From positions 496,001 to 560,000 of the forward strand of contig NC_026482.1 of NCBI RefSeq assembly GCF_000328475.2: 64,000 nt of DNA, read 5' to 3'. The position numbers were made by a program, and so were the translations under genes. Below the pieces are notes generated by a model. The model did no database searches, was not told the origin of the DNA, and worked only from the letters and a program-made list of their open reading frames with translations. Positions 20,548 through 30,298 of the stretch are shown piece by piece. The stretch is from Mycosarcoma maydis (taxonomy: Eukaryota; Basidiomycota; Ustilaginomycetes; Ustilaginales). The stretch's first letter is position 1. Each line of letters opens with the position of its first letter.

Positions 20548-21302
20548 TTCTTGAGGAATTGGACCCCAGGTGGTTTTATTGTCACGTGTACTTTTAATTC
20601 ATGTTTGGATGGTTATGGATTTCAATGATACCACCCTTCAGCAGCTCACTCTTGGCAGGCTCTGCTGTCTCTTTTGACGTTGCAAGTGTCGAGCACATTC
20701 ACGATTGTTCGTCCATAAAAACATGACGGCAAAGGATGTAGATGCAGTCAGAGAGAGTTGGAAGAAAGCGGTCATGCGTCATAGGTATGGATGGCTGCTG
20801 TTCGTTTTGCATTGCCGGCAGCAAGACCAGCGAAATGCGGAATTGAATTCCAATCGTGAATATTCCCGAGGCAAATCACGAGTGTGCTACGCTGCTGCTA
20901 GAGAGATTTTCGCCGGCTTGAACACCGAAGGATGTAACACACAGACTCACGACCGCGAACTTGGGCGTGGGGCGACTGCGTGCTTCACGCTTGGGCCATG
21001 CAATTCGAAAGCTCAGGTTTGACCGCTGAGAGCAAACGTGCCCGTCAAAGTGCTTCCCTCGTGAGTGTGTGTGACTCACACCAGCTCAGGTATCGCACGT
21101 CCGACCGAAACGCCTTTCTTCTCGTGTATGTAACCAATAGCCGCTCACAGCCTCTCCTTGGGCACGCTTTATTCCAAATTGGGTCTAATCTGTGTGGAAA
21201 GACCTACGCTTTGTGCTCTAGCGAAATCCTTGCTTCACTTGGACCCATATCATTCCCCTCGCTACCACCTGATTCAGCTTCTCCCCCCTTCATGGAAAGA
21301 GA
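20548..21302. other. Intergenic region upstream of the GGT gene
   Basis: 755 bp, 3' flank of the regulator and promoter of the GGT gene. Small frames on both strands have no recognisable content. Confidence 0.5.
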
Positions 21303-23081
21303 ATGACAACCACACGCTCTCCGTTTGACTGGTCGGTCACCGATCCGCACCACAACACCGAGTACATGCGGTTTGCATCGCGTCGTTCCACAGTACTCTC
21401 CACCAAAGGTGTCGTCGCATCTTCGCAGCCGCTCGCCTCTTCGGCGGGTATCGAGATTCTCAATGCCGGTGGCAATGCTGCGGATGCTGCTGTTGCCGTC
21501 GCTGCGGCACTCAACGTTACTGAGCCTTGCAATACCGGTATTGGAGGAGACGCATTCTGCCTTTTCTACGATGCCGAAAAACGTACCGTTCGCGCATTCA
21601 ATGGTTCAGGCCGTGCACCTCAAGCCATGACGCTCGACATGCTGCGTTCCAAAGGCGTTCAGGGCGTCGAGATTCCTGGTAATAGCATTCATAGCGTCAC
21701 CGTCCCCGGAGCCGCGGCGACCTGGGTGGATACCGTCGAAAAGCTCGGTAGCGGCAAGCTCACAATGCAGGACATCCTCGCTCCAGCCATTCGACTGGCG
21801 GAACAGGGATACCCGGTGCACGAGGGCACCGCATATCTGTGGGCTCGTAGCGAAAAACTCATCAAGAGCGCTTCGCCCAACGCCGACGAAATGCTCTATC
21901 ATGGCCGCGCACCTCGGACGGGAGAATTGATGCGCATGCCGACGCTAGCACGTACCTTGCGCGAGCTCGCAACGAAGGGCAAACAAGGTTTTTACACGGG
22001 ACGCGTTGCACAAGCCATTGTCGATGTCGTCCAGTCTCAAGGTGGAGTGCTGGAGCTCGACGATCTCAAGGACCACCTCGACCGGGGCACCGAAGAGGTT
22101 GAGCCGATCAAGTACACCTACAACCACCCAGCTGGAGCGCGCGACCTGGCGGGCAAGGAGGGCGTCACCATGTACGAGTGCCCACCCAATGGCCAAGGTC
22201 TCACCACGCTCGTTGCACTGGGTATCCTTGACCAGCTGCAAAACCAGGGCAAGGTGGGCGACCTCGCTCAAGTCAAGCACAACTCTGCGGAATACCTGCA
22301 TGCGCTGATCGAAGCATTGCGTCTAGCGTTTGCTGATACTCGATACCATGTGTCGGACCCGCACCACTCGCAACACGATGTCGCAGCTCTTTTGCTCAAG
22401 CCTGAGTATCTTGCTGAGCGAGCGCGCTTGTTTGATCCGAAGAAGGCCTCGGCGGAGCTGGAGAAGGGGAGTCCGGCGAATACGTGCGATACCGTCTACT
22501 TTTCCGTCACTGATCAGTATGGCAATGCGTGCAGCTTTATCAACTCGAACTATGCTGGGTTTGGAACGGGCGCTGTGCCCGCCGGATGCGGTTTCACGCT
22601 GCAGAACCGCGGTGCGGGATTCACGCTCGTGGATGGCCACCCGAACTGCGTTGCTCCGCGCAAGCGTCCGTACCACACCATCATCCCCGCCATGGCTACA
22701 CGTGGTGACGAGCTCTTCCTCTCCTTTGGCGTCATGGGAGGCTTCATGCAACCGCAAGGTCAGCTTCAGGTGCTGTTGAACATCCTCCACCATGGCTTCT
22801 CGATCCAGGACGCTCTCGATGCCCCGCGCTTCTGCATCGGCGCCGGCATGGTCGGTCCAGAAGGCGCCACCTCGCAAGTCTACCTGGAGCACGGCGTTGA
22901 TCAGGCCGTCGTGGATGAGCTGCAACGCATGGGCCATCAAGTCAACGTCGTGAACGGCTGGGGCAGGTTGCAGTTCGGAAGAGGTCAGGTGATTCAAAAG
23001 GTTCACAACGATGTGGGCAAGTTGGTCTGGGCGGCAGGTTCCGATCCGCGTGCGGATGGTCAGGCAATTGCTCAGGTGTGA
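21303..23081 (+). CDS. Gamma-glutamyltransferase-family protein, probably cytosolic
   Basis: 592 residues of the GGT N-terminal-nucleophile family, which cleave themselves and then act on gamma-glutamyl amide bonds such as in glutathione. The N-terminal part has NAGGNAADAAVA and NTGIGGDAF. The self-processing site is DTVYFSVTDQYGNA, where Thr397 aligns with the catalytic Thr of known GGTs. It is followed by SNYAGFGTG, and PYHTIIPAM and GVMGGFMQPQGQ lie further on. No signal peptide or membrane anchor precedes the domain, unlike vacuolar or secreted GGT, so it resembles the soluble YwrD-like branch. It may instead be an acylase or a hydrolase of another gamma-glutamyl compound. The 3' end is only 51 bp from the converging PNKP gene. 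Confidence 0.93.
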   Translation: MTTTRSPFDWSVTDPHHNTEYMRFASRRSTVLSTKGVVASSQPLASSAGIEILNAGGNAADAAVAVAAALNVTEPCNTGIGGDAFCLFYDAEKRTVRAFNGSGRAPQAMTLDMLRSKGVQGVEIPGNSIHSVTVPGAAATWVDTVEKLGSGKLTMQDILAPAIRLAEQGYPVHEGTAYLWARSEKLIKSASPNADEMLYHGRAPRTGELMRMPTLARTLRELATKGKQGFYTGRVAQAIVDVVQSQGGVLELDDLKDHLDRGTEEVEPIKYTYNHPAGARDLAGKEGVTMYECPPNGQGLTTLVALGILDQLQNQGKVGDLAQVKHNSAEYLHALIEALRLAFADTRYHVSDPHHSQHDVAALLLKPEYLAERARLFDPKKASAELEKGSPANTCDTVYFSVTDQYGNACSFINSNYAGFGTGAVPAGCGFTLQNRGAGFTLVDGHPNCVAPRKRPYHTIIPAMATRGDELFLSFGVMGGFMQPQGQLQVLLNILHHGFSIQDALDAPRFCIGAGMVGPEGATSQVYLEHGVDQAVVDELQRMGHQVNVVNGWGRLQFGRGQVIQKVHNDVGKLVWAAGSDPRADGQAIAQV

Positions 23082-23132
23082 ACCCTCTGCGTAAACGCTG
23101 TTTGTGCACATGTACATTCTTCACATGTCTCT

Positions 23133-24611
23133 TCAGTGGTAATACATGCGATATCTCTTCTCGACATCTTTGTCACCACTCCAGCGCCCAACGATCCTGA
23201 TGATCTGTGCGTCGAAGCCCTCGTCGCGCAAGGGAGGCTGACGATCCTTGAACCAGCTTTCGATGGCGGTAGCGGGCAACAAGGAGCGCACGAGCTCTTG
23301 GCCACTTGTCGGTCCGTGGTGTGCGCGAAAGTGGTTGTTGTGCACACACACGTGTTTGGGGACGTCAAAGTAGAGACACCGGATACGCACACCGAGGCTC
23401 CTGGCGAGATCGATGTAATGCTTGCGCGTTGCACGGTCGCGATTCGTATTGTCGACAACGCACGATCGATTGGCTTGGATGTTCTCGCGAACCACGCCGA
23501 GGCATTTGTCTCGGGTCCGAAGCGTGTCTTGGTTGACATGCACATAGTGAGCAGGTGCAAACACTCGGTTGAACAGAAACGTCTTGCCGGATGCTGGTGC
23601 ACCGACGAACAGCACGATCTCTGAAGCTTCATGCGAACCATGACCGACGCCGAGAATCGTACTTTTAGCACTCGCCTCCTTGTCGATCAGCGACACGTCC
23701 ACAGTCACCATCTCGTCCTCTGGCTCGGCAATTAACCCTTTCAATGTCGCATCAGCACGTTTCAACGCCGACGGACTCCAAGGCCTCATCGGAATCTCGT
23801 ACTCCCTTTCGCGCCCCAAGAAATACTCTTGCGGCGTGTAGAATTGAATACCAGCATTCAACGCCCATTTCAGATCTGTGTCCTGATGATCGCGGTACTT
23901 CTTCCTCCCCGCCGCATCTCCCACGAAAAAGCTTTTCTCCTTGTCCACCTCGACCCCTCGATTCGTCCGCAAAAACTCGGTCCACATACCCAACCTCGGT
24001 TTCCGATACTCATCATCGCCCAATGCAGCAAACACGCGCATCGGCACCTGCATCGCTGCTGCGATATGCGCCATCTTGTTCTTCCACGTTGCCAATCCGG
24101 ACTTGGCCGAATACGCCGTCTGTTTCTGATTGGTGATGATCACAATCGCATAGCCATCGAGATGTTGCTGCCGAATGCGTTCCAAGAGAGAGCGCATGCC
24201 TGGAGGACGTGTGGAGAAGAGTAACTCAAAGTCGAACTCGTCGGTTTTCGAAGGGAAGGTCTTGTTATTTTTCGGGCGAATCAGGGTGCCGTCCAGATCG
24301 AAAAACGCGATCTTAGACGTCGGTTGTGGGTCACCATAGATGGCATGCAGACACGTCTTATTCGCGCCGATGGGTTCAAGCCACGTTAAGCGTGAACGGG
24401 CGAGATTGGGAGAGGTTGTGCTGCTGCGAACGGTGCGAGGTTCGAAGATCGACGCGAGTTTTTGAGTTGGCCTCTCGACTGTTTCGCCGTTCGAGCTTGT
24501 CGTGGCAGAAGCACAAGCCGTCGCTCGAGTAGGCAGCATCATCTCATCGTCCGAGCCTGCTTTCGGCTTTTTCGCTGATACAGCATCTTGTGATGCAATC
24601 GCTCGCTTCAT
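23133..24611 (-). CDS. Bifunctional polynucleotide 3'-phosphatase / 5'-kinase (PNKP)
   Basis: 492 residues. It repairs DNA strand-break ends by removing 3'-phosphate and adding 5'-phosphate. The phosphatase half has the HAD motif FFDLDGTL (D105 and D107), IVIITNQ (157-162 region), KPRLGMW with Lys204 and FFVGDAAGR (228-236). The kinase half has the P-loop GAPASGKT (337-344) and VDNTNRDR. Order and length fit Pnk1/PNKP of fungi without a FHA domain. The N-terminal 20 residues contain a basic AKKPK stretch that could be a nuclear signal. The frame is open 180 nt further upstream but only from TTG; a separate out-of-frame ATG lies at 24780, so an unrecognised 5' exon is possible. It converges on GGT. 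Confidence 0.95.
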   Translation of the reverse strand: MKRAIASQDAVSAKKPKAGSDDEMMLPTRATACASATTSSNGETVERPTQKLASIFEPRTVRSSTTSPNLARSRLTWLEPIGANKTCLHAIYGDPQPTSKIAFFDLDGTLIRPKNNKTFPSKTDEFDFELLFSTRPPGMRSLLERIRQQHLDGYAIVIITNQKQTAYSAKSGLATWKNKMAHIAAAMQVPMRVFAALGDDEYRKPRLGMWTEFLRTNRGVEVDKEKSFFVGDAAGRKKYRDHQDTDLKWALNAGIQFYTPQEYFLGREREYEIPMRPWSPSALKRADATLKGLIAEPEDEMVTVDVSLIDKEASAKSTILGVGHGSHEASEIVLFVGAPASGKTFLFNRVFAPAHYVHVNQDTLRTRDKCLGVVRENIQANRSCVVDNTNRDRATRKHYIDLARSLGVRIRCLYFDVPKHVCVHNNHFRAHHGPTSGQELVRSLLPATAIESWFKDRQPPLRDEGFDAQIIRIVGRWSGDKDVEKRYRMYYH

Positions 24612-25162
24612 CGCTCCAGCCGCTCGACAACCCGCAGATGCGCCCCGAGCGCTCCAGAATCTCTTGCCACGTATCGACCACAGCGTCGCCAAATGCTTCG
24701 GTTCGCGTACACAAAGATGTCGCCAGACAACCAGCTTGTTGGATCGGTGAGAACAAGTAACAAGAGCGGCTACAAGCCATGATGGTGGCAAGTTGCGAAT
24801 AGCGTGTTGTGGTCCGTGTTGTTGAACCCTTGTCTATTCTGCGATTTCGTGCCAACAACTCACAGGCTCAAAAGCGTAAATTTCAGCTTAGAATTACAGT
24901 CACAATCTCGAATAACTAGTTGACATTTGTGATTCACGATTCGTAAATTGGTTCATTAAAACAGGCAGAGAAAAAGACCCAGTTTTGCCAACCATGAACA
25001 CTGACGACTCATGACTGCTCATCATCAGACACGAGACGCTGTCATGCGGCATGTACACATGCACCACTTGCCAGACTACGACGAAAGACCGATTGCATGT
25101 CTTGGGTTTATGCTGTACTTCTATTCTCTGGAGGAAGAAGGAGCGGATGGGTGATAGCGCAT
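24612..25162. other. Intergenic region, no gene seen
   Basis: 551 bp between PNKP and trehalase, both on the minus strand. It contains one heptamer-type block (about 24930-24946). Confidence 0.5.
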
Positions 25163-27559
25163 CTATGCTTCAGCAGGGGTAGTGTTCTGTGCGATTACGG
25201 GAGGGCAATCGGGTCTAGTCAGGTTGGCGCCCAGCTGACCTCCCAACCAGATGGCCACTCCGTTGGTCCAGCCGAAGCCTGTCTGGACCACGTACTCTCC
25301 ACCGGACCCGGCAGCATTGATGTCCGAGGCATTGAACTTCTCAAACATGTTACCGATCGCGGTGGAAGCATTCAGGCCGTTGGCGGTAAGCACGTCATCC
25401 GCAACCGGCTGGAACGCGGGATCGGTAGTGTTGAGTTTTCCACCTGTGGCCCTCCACGAGCAAAGGGCCGAGGCGACGTATCGATTGGCGAGTTCGCGCA
25501 CCAACTCGTCGCGCCAGCTCTCGCCACTGGTCGTATTGCCCGTGTTCAAAGCGGGCTTGAGCTCCACAGCAGCGTTGTTGGGATCCGTAGCACCAGCTAG
25601 CGTCTCGTTGATCGCGCTACCAGGCTGGTTCTCGAGTCCTTGAACCGGAAGGCTGTCCTGTGTCTGACCGAGCTGGTTCGTACCGTTGTGCATCGGGATC
25701 AACGCAAAGCTTCCGTTCTCGGCAGCAAGTTGAGCACCAGCACCGAGTATGTCCGGCACATTTCGAAGCGCTTCAAGTGCGATGTACGTGTGAGGTGGCC
25801 AGGCGTTGGCAAAGTCCCACTGCTGACCCGTCGTGACGAGCGAAGCGGGAAGCGTGCCATTAAAGCGGTCGATGATGTAGCGCAGTCCAGAAAACACTCC
25901 CTGCAGATTCTGTCTGCGCTGATCGATGCTGATCGACTCATTGACGAACTCCTGTGGCAGGATCTTTGCCCAGAGCGGGAAGAAACCGGCCGGAGTAAAG
26001 AAGGGTGCGCGATCACCCAGCGTGGTGTTGAAGTCGTAGAAGAATCTCTTGCTGGGGTCCCAGAAGAGGTCAAGGATGGCTTCCTTGCGTGCCTGAGCCT
26101 GCTGTGCCCAGTAATTGGCACGCGTAGCATTGACCTGAGTCTGGTTGCTAGAGATCTTGTAGAAAGCCGAGAGCTTCTGTTCACATGCGAACAAGATGGC
26201 ATTCAGATCCACCGGAAGCTGCGCAGCCGTTTCCAGGAAACGCTGAGCGGGAATCGTATCGCTCAAGTTGATCGTGGGCCGAGATGACCAACGAGCAGCA
26301 GAGTAGTCGCTGCCGCTCTCTGCACCTGCCGCAATGTTGGAGTAAAGCGTAGCCTTCTGCGTATCATTGAGCTCGAGACCCGACTCGCCAGCGTCTTGGA
26401 CTGTCTTGTAGTCTTCCAAGTAGCTCTCTGGACGTGGCGCCGAAGTATCGACCTTGTAGTGAGTTACGTTGTGCGTGTTGTTGGTGAAAGGAGACGTGAA
26501 TTCGATGGTTCGATTGTTTTTCCAGAACCACATTTCACGCTCGAGCAGTGGCAAGAAACGCTCGAGTACCGACGTGTCGTTGTAGGCCTCGATGTACTTG
26601 TCCACCATTAGAGCAAAGAAGGGCGGTTGCGACCGGTTCTCATAGTAGATACGGTTGCCATTGGGGATGAAGCCGAGCCTGTCGATGAGATCACCAAAGT
26701 TTTCAAGGATCGCCTTGACGACTGACTGCAGCTGCGAGGTGATCAAGCCCTCGATGACGAAAAAAGTGTCCCAGTAGTAGAGCTCGCGGAAACGGCCTCC
26801 TGGAATCACAAACACACGGCTCTCGTTGAAAGGGATGAACGAAGACACACAGCCATCGCACTGCGCTCCTGAAGGGCTGGACGAATTGGTTGTACGGGCA
26901 AGCAGCTCCCAGTAGCTGTGAACCTGCTTGAGCCAGTCGCGGACCACTTCGTCCTCGACTCGCGTCAAAAATTCGGGGTCTTCGACGAATTCGTCACCCA
27001 GGTCGGCAGGTACCAGCTCGACACCTTCTGCAACAAAGTTGTCTTGGACAAACTGCACGATCTCCTGATACGTAATGTTGCTGGTATTACCGCCACCCAA
27101 GCGGTTGAAGTTGTCGACGACTTCGGATTCGGGCTTGGAGGTCGGCTTGTCGACAAACGTCTTGCTGTCCTCAAAGATACCCGCGAGCTGCACCGCCTGG
27201 AGAAGAGGACCAGGGCAGTAGATGGGCGACGAGCAAAGATCCTGCGAAGGCGGAAGAGCGCCTGTGGGGATGAAACCGGTGGGGCTGCCCGTGGCTGAGG
27301 GCACAGCTGCCGGAGGCTTTTCGGTCAACGGGTTGACAGAAGCACTGGAAGCAGCTGAATCAGAAGTACCAGTTCCGGAAGCGCTGGTGATGGTGGACGA
27401 AGCCGCGCTGGTGACGGAAGAAGCTGCACCAGTAACGCTAGCACTCGAGGCTACGCCGCTGACCACAGAAGTCGCCGAGATGGCGGAGCCATCCTGTGCT
27501 GCGACGAGCGTCAAAGCGGGCACAAGCGCAGCCAGCGACGTGAAAGCTGCGAAACGCAT
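25163..27559 (-). CDS. Secreted trehalase, GH37
   Basis: 798 residues. It hydrolyses trehalose to two glucose. A signal peptide covers about residues 1-21, followed by an 80-residue Ser/Ala/Thr-rich linker. The catalytic domain has trehalase signature 1, PGGRFRELYYWDTFF (from about residue 253), and signature 2, QWDFANAWPPHTY. Many N-x-S/T sites suggest heavy N-glycosylation, as for acid, cell-surface or vacuolar trehalases. There is no EF-hand-like regulatory N-terminus of the cytosolic neutral enzymes. The N-terminal linker could carry O-mannosylation and attach the enzyme to the wall. A TATA-like box lies 77-82 nt upstream. It is divergent from the chromate transporter. Confidence 0.95.
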   Translation of the reverse strand: MRFAAFTSLAALVPALTLVAAQDGSAISATSVVSGVASSASVTGAASSVTSAASSTITSASGTGTSDSAASSASVNPLTEKPPAAVPSATGSPTGFIPTGALPPSQDLCSSPIYCPGPLLQAVQLAGIFEDSKTFVDKPTSKPESEVVDNFNRLGGGNTSNITYQEIVQFVQDNFVAEGVELVPADLGDEFVEDPEFLTRVEDEVVRDWLKQVHSYWELLARTTNSSSPSGAQCDGCVSSFIPFNESRVFVIPGGRFRELYYWDTFFVIEGLITSQLQSVVKAILENFGDLIDRLGFIPNGNRIYYENRSQPPFFALMVDKYIEAYNDTSVLERFLPLLEREMWFWKNNRTIEFTSPFTNNTHNVTHYKVDTSAPRPESYLEDYKTVQDAGESGLELNDTQKATLYSNIAAGAESGSDYSAARWSSRPTINLSDTIPAQRFLETAAQLPVDLNAILFACEQKLSAFYKISSNQTQVNATRANYWAQQAQARKEAILDLFWDPSKRFFYDFNTTLGDRAPFFTPAGFFPLWAKILPQEFVNESISIDQRRQNLQGVFSGLRYIIDRFNGTLPASLVTTGQQWDFANAWPPHTYIALEALRNVPDILGAGAQLAAENGSFALIPMHNGTNQLGQTQDSLPVQGLENQPGSAINETLAGATDPNNAAVELKPALNTGNTTSGESWRDELVRELANRYVASALCSWRATGGKLNTTDPAFQPVADDVLTANGLNASTAIGNMFEKFNASDINAAGSGGEYVVQTGFGWTNGVAIWLGGQLGANLTRPDCPPVIAQNTTPAEA

Positions 27560-27635
27560 CTTGCTAAAACGAAGTTAAAAGTCGACGGTTGTGTATGAAT
27601 GGTGATAGCCAACAAAACACCCCAAGCGCTTGGCC

Positions 27636-27641
27636 TTTATA
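27636..27641 (-). promoter_or_regulatory. TATA box of the trehalase gene
   Basis: TATAAA on the minus strand, 77-82 nt upstream of the ATG at 27559. Confidence 0.5.
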
Positions 27642-28044
27642 GTATCAGCTGTAAGCCAGGCATCAGCAATCACGAATGCTAAGGCTGTAAGAATGCGAGT
27701 CAACCAAGTATATGACGAGGCAGGCGTCCAAGCGGAGCTCCAAGAATAGAGCTCTTCCCCATGCTGAACAAGCGAGGAGTGGATTCTTGGAGTGTGCGCG
27801 CCCTACCACGCAAAGCCCAAGCGGTGTCCAAGACAACCAATAACGTCACTGTGTCGACCGCCGCATACTTTGAGCATCATCGAGTTCAAGTTTGACTGCC
27901 AATCTTGGAAATCGTGAATGTCTCGGAAGATTCACGAGAATCACGAATGCAATTATTAACTTAATTCATTTAAACTTCGACTCGTGGCTCACCCGCACAC
28001 TCTAGCAGAACTGATGAACATGAAAAATAAAAGGTTTTTGAAAC

Positions 28045-28090
28045 AATCGTGAATCGTGAATCGTGAATCACGAATTCTTGACTCGTGATT
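28045..28090. repeat. Heptamer array: three AATCGTG units then inverted words
   Basis: Three perfect AATCGTG units at 28045-28065 are followed by AATCACGAATTC and CTCGTGATT, so the block can fold back on itself. Confidence 0.85.
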
Positions 28091-28323
28091 AATTAATGCG
28101 TTAACGCGTTCCTGTGGTGCAACCGCCGACGTGCCGAGCCAGGACGTGAGAAGATGCTGAACTTTGATCGGCCCCAAGCATGGTCTAAGCCCCTTTGCAC
28201 TGGCTTTGTGTGCAAGTGTGCACGGTACCATCACCGTCCGTTGCGAGCCAAGCGAGCTTGTGCCCAGGCCATCGCTTGCTAATCGCATCAACAGCAAATC
28301 CTTATAAGTTAACGTAAATCACG

Positions 28324-28393
28324 AATCGTGAATCGTGAATCGTGAATCGTGAATCGTGAATCGTGAATCGTGAATCGTGAATCGTGAATCGTG
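28324..28393. repeat. Perfect tandem array of ten AATCGTG heptamers
   Basis: Ten uninterrupted AATCGTG units (70 bp), preceded by the inverted word TCACG. It ends 70 bp upstream of the TATA box of the chromate transporter gene. Confidence 0.97.
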
Positions 28394-28462
28394 ATTGTTG
28401 CGGGGCATCTCAAACACGTGGGAAAAAAGAGATTCGCTGTTGAGTTGATTCTACCGTACCGT

Positions 28463-28468
28463 ATATAG
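28463..28468 (+). promoter_or_regulatory. TATA-like box of the chromate transporter gene
   Basis: TATATA, 85-90 nt upstream of the ATG at 28553. Confidence 0.5.
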
Positions 28469-28552
28469 CAGATCTTGCGATGTGAACAGCGTCCTGCCCG
28501 TCCATCACAGCAGTACCATCTCGTCACATGTTGTGATCTGGATGTACTCATC

Positions 28553-30298
28553 ATGTCGACAGCGCAAGAACTGGCGCAATCGCGTTCCCGGATCTCCCAC
28601 CTAGGTACAGCGCGCCCATCGTCAGCTGTGAACACCGATGGTACGCCTTCCGTCTCGGCCTCTGCCGGCGCTTTGCTCGAGCCAGAAGCCCAAGATCGTC
28701 GCCATCTCAGGCTGAGCGTTCGGCTCGTCGATACAATTCGCCACTTTTGGGATCTTGGCTTTACAGCCTTCGGTGGCCCCGGCGTTCACGTCGTCATTCT
28801 CCGCAAACGCTTTGTTGACCAACTGGCATGGCTCGACGAAACCACCTTTGCCGACCTGTTCTCGCTTGGTAATGCTCTTCCTGGTCCAGGCTCGACGCAG
28901 CTCGCGTTCTCCATTGCTCTCGCTCGCAACGGTACGCTGGCAGGTCTGATCGCCTTTCTCTGTTGGTCGCTACCGGGAGCGGCAGGTATGGCCGCTCTCG
29001 GTGCTGGTGTCAGAAAGTTTCCCGAAAGACTGCCGCCCATCGTGCTTGGTCTGTTGACTGGCTTGAATGCCTCGGCGGTTGGTCTGATCGCTCTAGCTGC
29101 TTTTCAGCTGAGCAAGTCATCGATTACCGACTCAGTGTCGAGGTTGCTGGTGCTCGGATCTGCAGCGTTTGGAATCTGCTATCATGCACCTTGGATGTAT
29201 CCCGTGCTCGTATTTGGAGGCGGTTTCATCACACTCCTCTACGACTTTCGCCATCGCCTTCTCAAAGCAATTACAAGAAAGTTCACGAGCAACAAGGTCA
29301 AGTCTGAGAATCACGGCCAAGTTGCTGCCAACACGCAGGGCGAGTCGATCCAGGATATAGAGCTTGAGCCTGTTGTTCGTCGTGCGTCTGTTGATGCCAC
29401 GGACAAGAAGCAGCCTGGCCCCGCTCTTCAACAACTTCCCTTCCAAGCAGCGACAAGTTCGACGGAAACACACATAAGACAACGTAATGCTCACACTGTG
29501 GATCGTGGTAACACAAACTACAACCAACACGGCAACACGTCGCCAGCCGCCGGAGCTGACACCCGTACGCCGATCATGGTACTGAACCGTAACATCTCTA
29601 TCGCCCTGTTGACTGCTTTTATCGCGCTCGTGGTTGCTGTGGTAGTGACGCGTTCCCAACTCACCTCACCACCACGCATACTGGATTTCTTCACCAATAT
29701 GATGATCGCAGGTATCATCATTTTCGGTGGCGGTCCTGTCGTTATCCCACTGCTTCGAGGCTACACGGTCGACAATGGATGGGTCGAGTCTCGCGACTTT
29801 CTCCTTGGGTTTGCCATTCTTCAAGCGTTCCCTGGACCCAACTTCAATTTTGCTGCTTACCTCGGCGTTCTCGCGATCCCCAGCAATCCTGCGCTGGGCT
29901 CATTCCTGGGGTGGCTGGGCATCTTTTCACCGGGTCTTCTGCTCAAACTCTCGCTTCTGCCCGTCTACAACTCGTGGCGCAAGCACGAAGTTGCTAAATC
30001 CGTGCTTCGTGGTCTCAACGCTTCGGCGACCGGCCTTGTCTATACGGCCGTCTGGCAGCTGTTCCTCGTGGGCTACATTTACACTCCTGCACAAGGTGCG
30101 GTCGTGGAGGCAGCAACCCAGAGTGGGCCATTAACATCGGATCCTTTCTGGGGCGTAGTTGCCAGCTCGGCGTTTGTTGCAACGCAGTGGTTCAAGATTC
30201 CACCTGCTGTCACGATCGTTGGCGGTGCAGTTGCAGGGCTGGCGTGGTTCGGTGTGGTCGGTGCGGCAGGCACTGAGCGTCAACAAGCATTCTTCTGA
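28553..30298 (+). CDS. CHR-family chromate/anion transporter
   Basis: 581 residues, starting at ATG 28553 (the frame is open further upstream only from TTG). It is the two-domain form of the chromate ion transporter family. The first CHR domain begins around residue 60 (HFWDLGFTAFGGPGVHV, then GNALPGPGSTQ) and the second after about residue 365 (IIFGGGPVVIPLLRGYTV, LQAFPGPNFN). About ten hydrophobic helices are predicted, with a hydrophilic linker of about 110 residues between the halves. Bacterial members export chromate in exchange for or together with sulfate-like anions; the fungal role is little known, and metal or sulfate-related anion transport is the inference. The ten-unit heptamer array lies in its promoter. 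Confidence 0.93.
   Translation: MSTAQELAQSRSRISHLGTARPSSAVNTDGTPSVSASAGALLEPEAQDRRHLRLSVRLVDTIRHFWDLGFTAFGGPGVHVVILRKRFVDQLAWLDETTFADLFSLGNALPGPGSTQLAFSIALARNGTLAGLIAFLCWSLPGAAGMAALGAGVRKFPERLPPIVLGLLTGLNASAVGLIALAAFQLSKSSITDSVSRLLVLGSAAFGICYHAPWMYPVLVFGGGFITLLYDFRHRLLKAITRKFTSNKVKSENHGQVAANTQGESIQDIELEPVVRRASVDATDKKQPGPALQQLPFQAATSSTETHIRQRNAHTVDRGNTNYNQHGNTSPAAGADTRTPIMVLNRNISIALLTAFIALVVAVVVTRSQLTSPPRILDFFTNMMIAGIIIFGGGPVVIPLLRGYTVDNGWVESRDFLLGFAILQAFPGPNFNFAAYLGVLAIPSNPALGSFLGWLGIFSPGLLLKLSLLPVYNSWRKHEVAKSVLRGLNASATGLVYTAVWQLFLVGYIYTPAQGAVVEAATQSGPLTSDPFWGVVASSAFVATQWFKIPPAVTIVGGAVAGLAWFGVVGAAGTERQQAFF

Larger units (their letters stand above)
27642..28552. other. Divergent promoter region, trehalase / chromate transporter
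   Basis: It holds the two strongest heptamer arrays of the window (28045-28090 and 28324-28393) plus heptamer words at 27907-27950, and the TATA box of the transporter. No gene seen. Confidence 0.6.

Noticed and set aside
24544..24858. Frame upstream of PNKP with its own ATG at 24780
   Set aside because: Out of frame with PNKP and without family match; kept only as a possible unrecognised 5' exon.
28324..28393. CRISPR-like array
   Set aside because: The units are contiguous heptamers without spacers, and the DNA is fungal.
28309..28635. Minus-strand frame coding for repeated IHDSRFT
   Set aside because: Created by reading the heptamer array, whose 21-bp period gives a seven-residue repeat; not a gene.
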